Assembly: GCF_020982545.1 (NCBI RefSeq)
Contig: NZ_JAJKLK010000030.1
Span: 62,001-126,000, forward strand
Source of the DNA: Streptomyces sp. MNU76
GTDB taxonomy: Bacteria; Actinomycetota; Actinomycetes; Streptomycetales; Streptomycetaceae
Reading direction: 5' to 3'
Length of the DNA: 64,000 nt
Shown here: piece after piece, positions 53,622 through 62,764 of the stretch
Position numbering within the stretch: the stretch's first letter is position 1
Layout: each line of letters starts with the position of its first letter
Notes under the pieces: model-generated
Seen by the model: the letters and a program-made list of their open reading frames with translations, nothing else
What the model was told of the DNA's origin: nothing
Database searches by the model: none
Translations under genes and position numbers: made by a program

Positions 53622-55016
53622 CTACCGGGACTGTGCGAAGAGCCAGTCGATGACCACGTCGTTCTCGTACGTCTGGGCCCATGACAGGTGTGGGTTCACC
53701 GGTGTCGTTCCGGCCGTGTAGCTCGTGAACAGGACGTGACTGCGCGTGGCCCGGGCCTGCCGTAGGAGCGCCCGGGACCGGGCCTCGAACTGTGCCTTCG
53801 GCAGATCGTTGGCCCACTGCCCACGGGTGACGCGAGCACCGGCGCTCTCCAGGGCGTTCATCAGGGTCCAGGTGCCGGGCTTGCCGAACCGGCCCTCCCG
53901 GTAGGGGACGACCGGGTCGTCGACGGAGTGGTCGGCCCACATCGGGATGTGCGTGATCCGGTCCATGGCGGCGCTCTCGCCCCAGCCGGCCGTGGGCAGG
54001 GCGGCCGCGAACACGTCGGGCCGCTTCGCCAGCAGGCTGTAGATACCGCGCCCGCCCGAGGACAGGCCGACGAGATAGAGCCGGGCTGTGTCCACGTTGC
54101 GGGCGTGCTCGCTCACGAAGGTGTCGATGAGTTCGATCAGAGCGGCCTGGACCTTGGCATCGGTCCAGTCCGTGCCGTCGGGTCCGTCCATGGGACGGGG
54201 CAGGGGGATCTGCGGAGAGAGGACGAACGCGGGGTCGCGGCGCTGGCGTTCCGGTTTGGCGAACGTGACCGCGATCCGGTTGGAGGTGAGCTGGGTCATG
54301 TTGTTGTCCGCGACTTCGCCGCCGCCGTGCAGGGTGACGACGAGCGGGTACCGCTTGCGCGTGTGCGGGTTCCGCAGGAATCCCTCGGGCCGGTACAGCC
54401 GGAAGTCCAGTTCGAAACCTGCCAGGTCGGTGAAGGAACCGGCGGCGAAGTCGTCGACGACGGCAGTGATGACGTCGTCGTTCCGGCTCGCGAACGGGCC
54501 GGCCCTGAGCACGGGTTCGCCTTCGGGGGTGCGCACGTCCGCCACTTGTCTGACGCAGTAGGCGCGGTCGAGCGGAAGGGGGTCGGTGCCGGCGGCCCGT
54601 GCGTTGGGGTCGTTCGGATCGAGTTCGATGATCAGGCGGTCCCCTCGTCGTCCGGGGTGGGAGCGGTCGTCGACTTCGGCGGAGGTGCTGGAGTAGATGC
54701 GGGTCACCGTGCGAGCCGCCGTTTGTCCGCCCACGGTGGCCCGCACCTGGAAGGCGGTGGGCGGGACCGTTCCGCCGCGTAGGTCGATGCGATGCGCGTA
54801 CTGGATGGCGACGGCCGTCACCAGCCAGTTGTTCCTCGGCGTCACGTGCGTCAGGAGGTCCGTCCGCAGGACCGGATTCGCTCCGGAGGCCGCTTGCCGT
54901 CCTTCGGAGGGGGCTGTCGTGGCGTCGGCGGCCGCAGCGGTCGCCGTGCTCACCGCCGGCGCCGCGACCGCACCTGCGGTGACGGCGAGCACCGTACGTC
55001 TGGGGATCGATCTCAT
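53622..55016 (-). CDS. Secreted esterase, PHB-depolymerase/phospholipase-like
   Basis: A 464-aa exported hydrolase. The N-terminus has a twin-arginine-like signal (RSIPRRTVLAVTAGAVAAPA, about 34 residues). An Ig-like N-terminal domain (40-200) is followed by the alpha/beta-hydrolase core: YPLVVTLHGGGEVADNN (oxyanion), VGLSSGGRGIYSLL (nucleophile Ser) and HSVDDPVVPY (acid). The His is likely in the C-terminal HPHLS/NPHLS region. GAGGA precedes ATG 55016. It lies 137 bp downstream of, and in the same direction as, the F5/8-hydrolase's start region, so the two secreted hydrolases may be co-regulated. The substrate is unknown. Confidence 0.85.
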   Translation of the reverse strand: MRSIPRRTVLAVTAGAVAAPAVSTATAAAADATTAPSEGRQAASGANPVLRTDLLTHVTPRNNWLVTAVAIQYAHRIDLRGGTVPPTAFQVRATVGGQTAARTVTRIYSSTSAEVDDRSHPGRRGDRLIIELDPNDPNARAAGTDPLPLDRAYCVRQVADVRTPEGEPVLRAGPFASRNDDVITAVVDDFAAGSFTDLAGFELDFRLYRPEGFLRNPHTRKRYPLVVTLHGGGEVADNNMTQLTSNRIAVTFAKPERQRRDPAFVLSPQIPLPRPMDGPDGTDWTDAKVQAALIELIDTFVSEHARNVDTARLYLVGLSSGGRGIYSLLAKRPDVFAAALPTAGWGESAAMDRITHIPMWADHSVDDPVVPYREGRFGKPGTWTLMNALESAGARVTRGQWANDLPKAQFEARSRALLRQARATRSHVLFTSYTAGTTPVNPHLSWAQTYENDVVIDWLFAQSR

Positions 55017-55210
55017 AGGTCCTCGTCTCGGTCGGTGGGGCACCCGGACCGGGTGCCGTGCGGGTGGATCCGGTCGACCGGCTCCCGACGTGCGGGAGCC
55101 GGGCGGCACTTCGGGGGCCATGACGCGGCATGTGCGGTGGCTGCCGGGCGTCCGCGGAGGGGACTCCGCTCGGGCCCGGGCCACCGGTCGCACCCGGGCA
55201 CGGGACACGG

Positions 55211-56665
55211 TCACAGCGGGAAGGCTCCGGTCAGCAGGGCGCCGGCGGTCATGACGAGGGTGGTGGCGAAGGCCCAGCGGAAGATGAAGCGCTGGTGCTC
55301 TCCGAGCGACACACCGCTCATGCCGACCAGGATGAACGTGGACGCGGTGAGCGGACTGAGCGGGAAGCCCGTGGTCATCTGGCCGAGAATGGCGGCGCGG
55401 GCGACCTGGGCCGGCTCCGTGCCGAACCCGCTCGCGGTCTCGGCCAGTACGGGCAGAACCCCGAAGTAGTAGGCGTCCGGGGTGAAGACAAGACTCAACG
55501 GCATGCCGGTGAGGGCCACCGCGACGGGCAGATGCGACCCGAAGGAGTCGGGGACGACCGAGACGAGCGCCTCGGCCATCTCGTCGATCATCCTGGTGCC
55601 GGTGAGGATCCCGGTGAGGACGCCGGCCGCGAAGATCATCGTGGTGACCAGGACCACGCTCCTGGCGTGCTTGTCGAGCAGCGCCTGTTGCTGTTCCCAG
55701 GAGGGGTGGTTGACCAGCAGCGCGATGGCGAACCCGAGGACGAACAGCACCGGAAGCGGCATCACTTCCAGGATCAGGCAGACCACGAGGGCGACGGTGA
55801 GCAGGAGATTGAAGACGGTCAGCCAGGTCCGCGGCGGCGGGGGGACCCGGACGGTGCCGGGCCCGTCGCCCGGGGACCGGAGGGGCCGGAGGGGGACGGA
55901 CCTGCCCGTCGGCCGTCGGGGAGTGGCCCGCAGACTCGACTCGGCAGACTCGGCAGACTCGGCAGACGCCGAAGAGGCAGGTTCGCGGTCGCACCCCTCG
56001 CCCTCGCCCTCACCCGTGCGCACGTCCGGGGCCGGACCTCCCGGGGACAGCGCACCGAGACGGTTGCGCTCCCGGCGGCCGAGCAGATACGAGGCCACCA
56101 GCACCCAGGCCACGCCGAAACCCATGGCAGGCAGCACGGGGTTGAAGACCTCGGAACTGTCCAGCTTCAGCGCGGCCATGGCGCGTACCGTCGGGCCGCC
56201 CCAGGGGACCATGTTCATCACGCCCGCGCCCAGGCAGACCACTCCGGACAGCACCAGGGGGTTCATACCGAGCCTCTGGTAGACCGGCAGCAGTGCGGAG
56301 ACGGTGATGAGGAAGGTGGAGGCACCGTCTCCGTCCAGGGCCACGCACAGCGTGAGAACGGCCGTGGCGACGGTGATCCGTAACGGGTCGCCACGCGCCA
56401 CGCGCAACAGAGCGCGGATCAGGGGGTCGAAGAGCCCGGCGTCCACCATCAGGCTGAAGTACAGGACCGCGAAGGCGATCATGATGCCGGTGGGAGCCAC
56501 CCTGGACAGCCCACCGAGAATCAACTCGCCCAGATCGCCCGCGAATCCGCCGATGAGCGCCGCCAGCACCGGAAGCAGGATCAGAGCGACCAGCACCGAG
56601 GCGCGCCTGGTCATGGTGAGCAGCAGGAGGACGGCGATCGTGGCGAAGCCCAGGGCTGCCGGCAT
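55211..56665 (-). CDS. CitMHS-family carboxylate transporter
   Basis: A 484-aa membrane protein of the citrate-metal:H+ symporter family. About 12 membrane segments occur in two halves, split by a long hydrophilic loop (about residues 205-275) with an Ala-Glu-Ser triplet repeat. Family segments include LCVALDGDGASTFLITVSAL and the pseudo-repeat SLVFTPDAYYFGVLPVL near the end. The start at 56665 has a weak site. It is divergent from a LysR gene whose probable operator lies in the gap. With the CoA-transferase and CitE-like genes downstream of LysR it should import a di- or tricarboxylic acid for catabolism. Confidence 0.87.
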   Translation of the reverse strand: MPAALGFATIAVLLLLTMTRRASVLVALILLPVLAALIGGFAGDLGELILGGLSRVAPTGIMIAFAVLYFSLMVDAGLFDPLIRALLRVARGDPLRITVATAVLTLCVALDGDGASTFLITVSALLPVYQRLGMNPLVLSGVVCLGAGVMNMVPWGGPTVRAMAALKLDSSEVFNPVLPAMGFGVAWVLVASYLLGRRERNRLGALSPGGPAPDVRTGEGEGEGCDREPASSASAESAESAESSLRATPRRPTGRSVPLRPLRSPGDGPGTVRVPPPPRTWLTVFNLLLTVALVVCLILEVMPLPVLFVLGFAIALLVNHPSWEQQQALLDKHARSVVLVTTMIFAAGVLTGILTGTRMIDEMAEALVSVVPDSFGSHLPVAVALTGMPLSLVFTPDAYYFGVLPVLAETASGFGTEPAQVARAAILGQMTTGFPLSPLTASTFILVGMSGVSLGEHQRFIFRWAFATTLVMTAGALLTGAFPL

Positions 56666-56800
56666 GGCGGCGCTCGCTTTCTCGGGGACGGCCCTCGGCG
56701 GCGGCGGGCTGGAGCTGGGCGGAGGGAGCAGACCGAGGCGTTACGCGAGAGTTTCGGAGCAGCGGCGGATCGGTGTCCAGCATCAAACCGAGATCTGTCC

Positions 56801-56815
56801 ATGCGTTAAGCGCAT
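56801..56815. promoter_or_regulatory. LysR-type operator dyad (T-N11-A)
   Basis: Perfect palindrome ATGCGTTAAGCGCAT in the transporter/LysR gap, 34 bp before the LysR start. It fits the T-N11-A pattern of LysR boxes and matches a second site at 57803. Confidence 0.65.
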
Positions 56816-56848
56816 CAATCCGAGCCGGGGCGCCTATGCTCGGCGGCC

Positions 56849-57775
56849 ATGGAGGCCACCACCTTGCGTCAACTGGCGGCGTACGCGGCCGTCGCCCGGG
56901 CCGCGAGCTTCACCGCGGCCGCCGCGCAGATGCACGTGTCCCAGTCCTCGCTCAGCCGCGCGGTCGCGGACCTGGAGCGGCAGCTCGGCGTCCGACTCCT
57001 GGAACGGGACACCCGCAACGTGCAGTTGACCGCGGCGGGTGTCGAGGCCCTGCGTGTGGCCGAGCAGATCGTCACCGCTCACCGGGCGGGCATGCAGGAG
57101 CTCAGGCGATACCTGCTCGGCGAGTCGGGAACGGTCGCGGTGGCCACCCTTGCCTCCGTCGCGGCGGTGCTCCTGCCACAGGTGATCTCCGACTTCCGCG
57201 AGCGGCGGCCCCAGGTGGCGGTACGCCTCCTCGACGGCCTGGAGCGGCCGGTACTGGAGCGGGTCCTGTCCGGTGACGCCGACTTCGCGATCACCACCGT
57301 CGCCAGCCCGCCGGAGCAGCTGGAGCACCGCCCCCTGGTCAGGGACCGCTTCGTCGCGGTGCTGCCGGAAGGCCACCCGCTCGCCGACCGCCAGGAGATC
57401 GCCTGGGAGGACCTGGCCCGTCAGCCGTTCCTGGCCGTCGGGCGCGACTCGAGCGTGCGGCGGCTCACGGACGCGGCGTTCGCCCAGATCGACGCGCGTG
57501 CGCAACCGGCGGCCGAGGCGGGCGGTATCGCGACCGTGGGGGGACTGGTGACCGCCGGCCTCGGAGTGTCGGCGATGCCCGCCCTGGTGCTCCCGCTGAT
57601 GGGGGCCGGGCCCGTCGTCTGCCGTCCTCTGGTGGACCCTGTGGTGGACCGGCGCCTGGACATCGCGCTGCGCGCTCGGCGAACGCTCCCGGCCGTCACG
57701 CAGCGGTTCCTTCAGACGCTCGAAGAGTTCCGCCTCCAGGGGCGCCCGCTCCCGCCCGGGGTTTCGTGGGCGTGA
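56849..57775 (+). CDS. LysR-family transcriptional regulator
   Basis: A 308-aa LysR regulator. The N-terminal helix-turn-helix is textbook: TLRQLAAYAAVARAASFTAA, then HVSQSSLSRAVADLERQLGVRLLERDTRNVQLT. The effector domain follows from about residue 90 (GTVAVATLASVAAVLLPQVI..., VSAMPALVLPLMG). It sits between the divergent transporter and the CoA-transferase/lyase pair, with similar T-N11-A dyads on both sides. It therefore probably senses the imported acid or its CoA derivative and controls both units. Confidence 0.93.
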   Translation: MEATTLRQLAAYAAVARAASFTAAAAQMHVSQSSLSRAVADLERQLGVRLLERDTRNVQLTAAGVEALRVAEQIVTAHRAGMQELRRYLLGESGTVAVATLASVAAVLLPQVISDFRERRPQVAVRLLDGLERPVLERVLSGDADFAITTVASPPEQLEHRPLVRDRFVAVLPEGHPLADRQEIAWEDLARQPFLAVGRDSSVRRLTDAAFAQIDARAQPAAEAGGIATVGGLVTAGLGVSAMPALVLPLMGAGPVVCRPLVDPVVDRRLDIALRARRTLPAVTQRFLQTLEEFRLQGRPLPPGVSWA

Positions 57776-57802
57776 GACCACTGACCGACCACCCCTCGAT
57801 TC

Positions 57803-57817
57803 ATGCGTTTGTTGCAT
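57803..57817. promoter_or_regulatory. LysR-type operator dyad (T-N11-A)
   Basis: ATGCGTTTGTTGCAT, with ATGC/GCAT arms and T-N11-A geometry, 140 bp before the CoA-transferase start. Similar to the dyad at 56801. Confidence 0.55.
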
Positions 57818-57956
57818 TGATTCATGGCCTTCTGTTGCTCGACAGGCATTTCTGCGCTCCGGCAGTCTGAAGACAACGGCGACGGCCGTGCCGCACCGAC
57901 GCGGACGACGCTGTGGGGGACCCACGCGCAACGGCCATGGCAAGGGAGCTGAAGCG

Positions 57957-59174
57957 GTGTCGGACGACGAGCGCAACACCACCGGAAGCGGGCAGTTGCA
58001 CGGCCTGAAAGTGGTCGAGTTCGCCCATGTGGTGGCCGGTCCGCTGGCGGGCTCGATGCTCGCCGACCAAGGGGCCGACGTCGTACACGTCGAGCCCCCC
58101 GGCGCCGGAGACGCGGCCCGCGCCATGGGGCCCCAACGCGACGGCGTCCCCCTGTGGTTCAAGGTCGCCGGCCGCAACAAACGCTCGGTCACCCTCGATC
58201 TGCACCACGAGGCCGGCCGGCTCCTCGCCCACCGGCTCGTCGCCTGGGCGGACGTCGTCATCGTCACCCTGCGCGCCGGACGCCTGCGCAGCTGGGAACT
58301 CGACTGGGACTCCGTGCACCGGATCAATCCCCGGGCCGTGCTGCTGCAGATCTCCGGCTTCGGCGCCACCTCGTCACAGGCGGACGCCCCCGGCTTCGGC
58401 AAGGTGGGCGAGGCACGCAGCGGAGCCGTGCACCTGACCGGCTTTCCCGACGGCCCGCCCGTGCACACCGGCTTCTCGCACGGCGACGCCGTGACCGGCC
58501 TGATGGGCGCCTACGCCGTCCTCGCCGCCCTCCACCGCCGCGACCACGACCCCGCCTTCGACGGCGAGTGGATCGACCTCGCTCTCTTCGAGTCCCTGTT
58601 CCGTCTGGTCGAATGGCAGGTCATCGTCCACGACCAGTTGGGAGCAGTACCCGAACGCTCCGGCAACCGGCTGGCGGTCGCCCCGGGGGCTGTGATCAAC
58701 ACCTACCGCTCCCACGACGGCGAGTGGATCACGGTGACCTCCGCGACGCTGCGATCGGTCCGCAACATCGCCCGCCTGCTGGGACTTCCCGAGGAGGAGT
58801 TCATCACGGCTCGGCAACAGTACGACCGACGCGAACAGTTGGACGAGAACCTGCGGAACTGGGTGGCGCAGCGCGTCACCGGCGAGTGTCTGCAGGAGTT
58901 CGCCCGTGCCGAAGTCGTGGCCTCGCGGGTGTTCGACGCCGCGGACATCGCCGCCGACCCCGTGTACGCCGAACGCGAAGACATCGTCACCGTCGACGAC
59001 CCCGATCTCGGTCCGGTGCGCATGCAGGCGGTGATCCCGCACTTCCGGCAGCGCCCCGGGCGGGTCTGGCGGACAGGGCCCGCCCTCGGGCAGGACAACC
59101 ACCTGGTCTACGGGCAGTGGCTCGGGCTCGGCGCGGACGAGCTGGCCGACCTGGAGAAGAGCCATGTCATCTGA
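57957..59174 (+). CDS. Family III CoA-transferase (CaiB/formyl-CoA-transferase type)
   Basis: A 405-aa enzyme that moves CoA between carboxylic acids through a glutamate/aspartate anhydride. LKVVEFAHVVAGPLAGSMLADQGADVVHVEPP is the classical N-terminal block, NKRSVTLDLHH follows, and the catalytic Asp sits in EWIDLALFESL. The start is GTG 57957 behind GGGAGCTGAAG. It overlaps the next gene by 11 bp. With a CitE-like lyase it would activate an imported hydroxy-acid (citramalate- or malate-like) for cleavage; the actual acid is not visible in the sequence. Confidence 0.9.
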   Translation: MSDDERNTTGSGQLHGLKVVEFAHVVAGPLAGSMLADQGADVVHVEPPGAGDAARAMGPQRDGVPLWFKVAGRNKRSVTLDLHHEAGRLLAHRLVAWADVVIVTLRAGRLRSWELDWDSVHRINPRAVLLQISGFGATSSQADAPGFGKVGEARSGAVHLTGFPDGPPVHTGFSHGDAVTGLMGAYAVLAALHRRDHDPAFDGEWIDLALFESLFRLVEWQVIVHDQLGAVPERSGNRLAVAPGAVINTYRSHDGEWITVTSATLRSVRNIARLLGLPEEEFITARQQYDRREQLDENLRNWVAQRVTGECLQEFARAEVVASRVFDAADIAADPVYAEREDIVTVDDPDLGPVRMQAVIPHFRQRPGRVWRTGPALGQDNHLVYGQWLGLGADELADLEKSHVI

Positions 59175-60135
59175 GGAGTCCTCCACGAGCCCTGCCGAGG
59201 CGGACGCGCAAGCGGCCGGCCGGCCGCCGCTGCGCTCCCTGCTCTTCGTCCCCGGCACCAGAACCCACTGGCTGCCCAAGGCCCGGGCGGCGGGCGCCGA
59301 CGCGGCCATCCTCGACCTGGAGGACGCGGTGCCCGCCGCGGACAAGCACGCCGCCCGCGCACAGGTGGCCGACGCCGTCGCACGGGCCGCCGCCACGCCG
59401 GCCGAACAGGCGGGACGGATGGCGCTGTTCGTCCGCGTCAACCCGCTGGACGGCTGGGCGGGGGCCGAGGAACTGCGCGCGGTCGTCACGCCCGGGCTCG
59501 CCGGCATCGTGCTGCCCAAGGTCCGCTGCGCCCAGGACGTGAGGCTTGCCGACCGGCTGCTCACCTGGTGCGAACAGGAACAGGGCCTGCCACCGGGACG
59601 GCTCGCCCTGGTGCCCCTGCTGGAGACGGCGCGCGGCCTGCGCGAGGCCTACGACATCGCCCGAGCCGCCACGCGCATCGCCTACCTGGGCGCTCTCACC
59701 GCCCCCGGCGGCGATGCGGAACGTGCCGTCGGCTACCGCTGGAGCCCTGAGGGAACCGAAACGGCTGCACTGCGCTCCCGGGTTCTGCTGGACGCCAGGG
59801 CAGCCGGAGTGCCGTGCCCGGTCAGCGGACTGTGGACGCGCATCGGCGACCTGCCGGGACTACGCGCCTTCGCCGAACAGAACCGCTCCCTCGGCTACGA
59901 GGGCATGATGGCGATCCATCCCTCCCATGTCCCCGTGATCAACGAGGTGTTCTCTCCCGGTTTGGCCGAACTCGCCCGCTGCGCAGAGCTGATCGCGGCC
60001 GTCGAGGCGGCACAGAGAGAAGGGACCGGCGCCGTGACGTTCCAGGGCGAGATGGTCGACGAGGCCATGGCCCGCACGGCCCGCCTTGTTCTGGAACGAC
60101 ACCGGGCGCAGGTTCGCGTGGCGCGTATGCCGTAG
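59164..60135 (+). CDS. CitE-like lyase (HpcH/HpaI family)
   Basis: A 323-aa TIM-barrel lyase of the citrate-lyase-beta / malyl-CoA / citramalyl-CoA lyase group. RSLLFVPGTRTHWLPKA is the N-terminal motif, followed by ILDLEDAVPAADK (metal-binding Glu/Asp), FVRVNPLDGWAG (substrate Arg), VPLLETARGLREA (second metal Glu) and GMMAIHPSHVPVINEVFSP. It probably cleaves the CoA ester made by the upstream enzyme to acetyl-CoA plus a keto acid. ATG 59164 lies inside the preceding gene. A hydratase, needed for itaconate- or mesaconate-type routes, is missing here. Confidence 0.9.
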   Translation: MSSEESSTSPAEADAQAAGRPPLRSLLFVPGTRTHWLPKARAAGADAAILDLEDAVPAADKHAARAQVADAVARAAATPAEQAGRMALFVRVNPLDGWAGAEELRAVVTPGLAGIVLPKVRCAQDVRLADRLLTWCEQEQGLPPGRLALVPLLETARGLREAYDIARAATRIAYLGALTAPGGDAERAVGYRWSPEGTETAALRSRVLLDARAAGVPCPVSGLWTRIGDLPGLRAFAEQNRSLGYEGMMAIHPSHVPVINEVFSPGLAELARCAELIAAVEAAQREGTGAVTFQGEMVDEAMARTARLVLERHRAQVRVARMP

Positions 60136-60292
60136 TTGTACCTTGCCGTCGAAGATCTTGCCGTCGCAGGTCGAGGTTGCAGACCTCTTCGCCGTGGGCG
60201 CGGTCGGCGTCGAAGCGGGTGTGGAGCGCTTCGCGGTCGAACCACTCGATGCGGGTCCGGTAGCGCTCGAGAGTGTGCAGGATGCTCCTCTC

Positions 60293-61097
60293 GGCACCGA
60301 CGCGTTCTCTGCCCGCGACATCCTCAAGAAGCAGACCGCACGCGGCGCCGACCAGATCTGGGAGGCCCGCCCCAAGTGGACCCGCCACCAACTGCCGCCC
60401 GGCCGCCATGACGTGACCGCCCTCGACATCAACGGCGCCTACCTCTCCGCCCTCAAGACACACCTCCCCTGGGTGGCTCGAGCACTCCACCCACCCCACC
60501 CACGACCGCCGCCGCGCTGAGTCCACCTGATCACCCGCCCGAGTGGCCGCACCAGGCAGTGCTGCCCAACCCGCTCGGCCAGCGGGACGAACCCGGCCCC
60601 TGTGGGTCACCGAGCCCACCCTCCGCCTCCTGCTGCGCCTGTCCGGCCCGAAACACCAACTGTGCGAGCCTCCGCAGATCCACCAGTCGTACACCTCCGG
60701 CGCCACGGAGAACCTGCTGGAGAAGTTCCGCATCGCGCTCAAGGACGCCCGCGGCACAGCGATCGAACAGGGCGATACGGTGACACTGGAGTACGTGAAG
60801 GCCATGTACTCCAAGTTCGTCTCCACGATGGGGGAGTCCAACTACGACCGGGAGCTCTACCGCCCGGACTGGATGCACCTCATCCGCAGCCAGGCCTTCG
60901 TCAACCTGTGGCTCAAGGCCCTCAAGGCCCACGACGAGGGCCTGACCGTCGTCCGCGCGATGGGCACCGACGAACTCCACGTCATCGGCGACTGGCGCCG
61001 TGTCTTCGCCGAAGGCCGAGGTGTCACCGAGGTCAAGGTCAAAGACACATACACCGCCGGAACCGACGCCGGTGAGCACGCGGGCGAGGGGGGGTAG
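60293..61097 (+). pseudogene. Broken plasmid/integrative-element protein (large partner)
   Basis: Pieces of one conserved actinobacterial protein read in successive frames: ARDILKKQTARGADQIWEAR and VTALDINGAYLSALKTHLP, then LPNPLGQRDEPGP, then WVTEPTLRLLLRLSG through TENLLEKFRIALKDA and DWMHLIRSQAFVNLW to a stop at 61097. At least four one-base gaps in G/C runs (near 60475, 60519, 60540, 60600) would join them, but the N-terminus is still missing. I recall this family as a regulator/telomere-like gene paired with a smaller downstream gene in integrative elements; the name is uncertain. The stretch 60136-60292 holds only an unplaced reverse-strand fragment. Confidence 0.5.
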
Positions 61098-61670
61098 TGC
61101 CGCAGAAGAACATCGACTTCGGGAAGTTCGGCGCCCAAGGCGTCAAAGGTAGCGAAGCCGTCGCCCGCAAACTCGACGAACTCGCCGGCGGCATCGCCAC
61201 CCCCGTGACCGCCCGACGCGGCTGGATGGCGCGCCTGCACTACCTGACCAAGTCGCCCCAGACCCTGAAAGCCGCACAGGACGCCGGACTCACCGTGCCC
61301 CCCCCGGACGCTGAAAGCCTGGCTGGAGGGCAAACGCCGCCCCTCCAAGACCAACCTGGAACGCATCGACCAGGTCTACCGGGCGGTGCGCCGCCACAAC
61401 GTCGCCCGTTACCTCCTCAAGCGCCTCAACCGCGACGGACGCGGCACCCGGGTGGAGATCCACCCGCTCGACCAGTCCCGAGTGCCGCGGCCACTGCAGC
61501 GCGTGGTGGAGCACCGGACGATGAACGTACGCCGCTGGGACCGCATCGTCGGCTCCTGGGCGGCCGGCGACCACCAGAGCCTCGACGCAGCGTGGCAGGA
61601 CACGATCGTCGACCTCGGCTCGCAGTGGGGCCAGTACGAGTACGTCACCAACGTCGGCTTCGCCGCATAG
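61097..61670 (+). CDS. Integrative-element protein (small partner), one frameshift in a C8 run
   Basis: A protein of about 190 aa. It starts at GTG 61097, overlapping the upstream TAG by one base. It has KNIDFGKFGAQGVKGSEAV, WMARLHYLTKS, then TLKAWLEGKRRPSKTNLERI, an arrangement like the helix-turn-helix of plasmid telomere/replication proteins. It ends with RRWDRIVGSWAAGDHQSLD and a stop at 61670. The frame shifts at a run of eight C (61298-61305); seven would keep it open. It is tightly paired with the broken upstream gene and ends 62 bp before tRNA-fMet. Function unknown; plasmid or element maintenance is likely. Confidence 0.55.
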
Positions 61671-61732
61671 AGCCCTGCGCCGGTAGGTGGTCTTCGGTAC
61701 CTGCTGTGATGGCGTACGGTGGGGGACACCGA

Positions 61733-61806
61733 CGCGGGGTGGAGCAGCTCGGTAGCTCGCTGGGCTCATAACCCAGAGGTCGCAGGTTCAAATCCTGTCC
61801 CCGCTA
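61733..61806 (+). tRNA. tRNA-fMet (anticodon CAT)
   Basis: Full cloverleaf: acceptor CGCGGGG with CCCCGCT, D-arm GAGCAGCTCGGTAGCTC, anticodon arm TGGG-CTCATAA-CCCA with the three G-C pairs typical of initiators, and T-arm GCAGG-TTCAAAT-CCTGT. The unpaired first position marks the initiator. CCA is not encoded. Confidence 0.96.
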
Positions 61807-61813
61807 CTGCCGA

Positions 61814-61846
61814 AGAGGGCCCGGATCAACACGATCCGGGCCCTCT
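61814..61846 (+). terminator. tRNA terminator, 14-bp stem
   Basis: Arms 61814-61827 and 61833-61846 are exact complements around AACAC, eight bases after the tRNA. Confidence 0.9.
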
Positions 61847-61905
61847 CACCTTTCCTGGACGATCCCACCCCCAGATTCGGCCGGGCGCCGCCAGCCTGGA
61901 AAGTC

Positions 61906-62337
61906 ATGCGCGAGGTACGGGCCCGGAAGGTGCGGGCCCAGACGCTGGCCCGGCTGCGGATCACGCTCGCACAGCTCGACGCCATGGACGACCGGGCCTT
62001 CGAGTTCGCGCTGCGTGACCTGCTCCTCCGGGACGGCTGGAACGCGCGACAGGTCGGCCGACAAGGAGACCAGGCCGCAGACGTCATCGGCGAGGACCGC
62101 CAACGCGGCAGAATCGTCCTGCAGGCCAAGCACACCACCGTCGCCGGCAAGGTCGGCTCATCAGTGATGTACCAGGTCAAAGGCACCGCAGGCCCCGCGC
62201 ACGGAGCCGACACCGCAGTCGTGGTCACCAACGGCTCCTTCACCCGGGACGCCAGAGCATGGGGCGAACGCCACCAGGTGCACTGGGTCGACCGGGACCG
62301 GCTGCGCCGGTGGGCCGAACATGGCACGCCCCTGTAA
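61906..62337 (+). CDS. Mrr-like restriction endonuclease domain protein
   Basis: A 143-aa protein with a PD-(D/E)xK nuclease core of the Mrr type. FEFALRDLLLRDGWNARQVG leads into QGDQAADVIGEDRQRGRIVL and then QAKH, giving the Asp...Gln-x-Lys motif; the C-terminal ADTAVVVTNGSFTRDARAW and WVDRDRLRRW are also family features. It lacks the N-terminal membrane helices seen in many actinobacterial relatives. It may cleave modified DNA (type IV restriction). It lies 99 bp after tRNA-fMet, a favoured place for acquired defence genes. Confidence 0.82.
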   Translation: MREVRARKVRAQTLARLRITLAQLDAMDDRAFEFALRDLLLRDGWNARQVGRQGDQAADVIGEDRQRGRIVLQAKHTTVAGKVGSSVMYQVKGTAGPAHGADTAVVVTNGSFTRDARAWGERHQVHWVDRDRLRRWAEHGTPL

Positions 62338-62764
62338 GACCTTCTGCGGCTGCCCGCGGCTCGCAAGACGCCCCTGCGCAGGGCCGCATGAAGAAGCGCG
62401 CGCGTTCGCGGATTCTTGCGGGGCGAACCGCTGAACCCGTTCCTGTCTCCTGGTTGGGGACAGGAGCAGGGGCGTGTTCGTCCGTGCCTGCGGGGGATGA
62501 GGGCTCGTACGCGCCGGACTCTTCGGGGGCCGTATCGTCTTTTTTTGCTCGGCCTGTGACTCTCGACTCTCCTGGTCGACGTCGGTGTGCCGGCCTGACA
62601 CCATCCGGGCACTCGGTGGGGGAACGGGCACAGGCTCATTCCTCTCCTGCGGCTCATCCGTGTAGCCATCGGACGGCGGTGAGTACTGGGTACGTGGAGC
62701 TCTGGGCACCACCGACCCTGTGCTCCGATCGTCCGGGCCCCCGCTCGGCACGTAGGGCAGAGGC
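62338..62764. other. Intergenic region without recognisable gene
   Basis: 427 bp, less GC-rich than the surroundings, with a T7 run near 62542. Open frames on either strand are low in conserved features. No hairpin or repeat stands out. Confidence 0.5.

Noticed and set aside
62161..62751. 196-codon reverse-strand frame between the Mrr-like and dehydrogenase genes
   Set aside because: Low-complexity Pro/Ser/Arg-rich translation, overlaps the Mrr-like gene antisense, no motif and no ribosome site.
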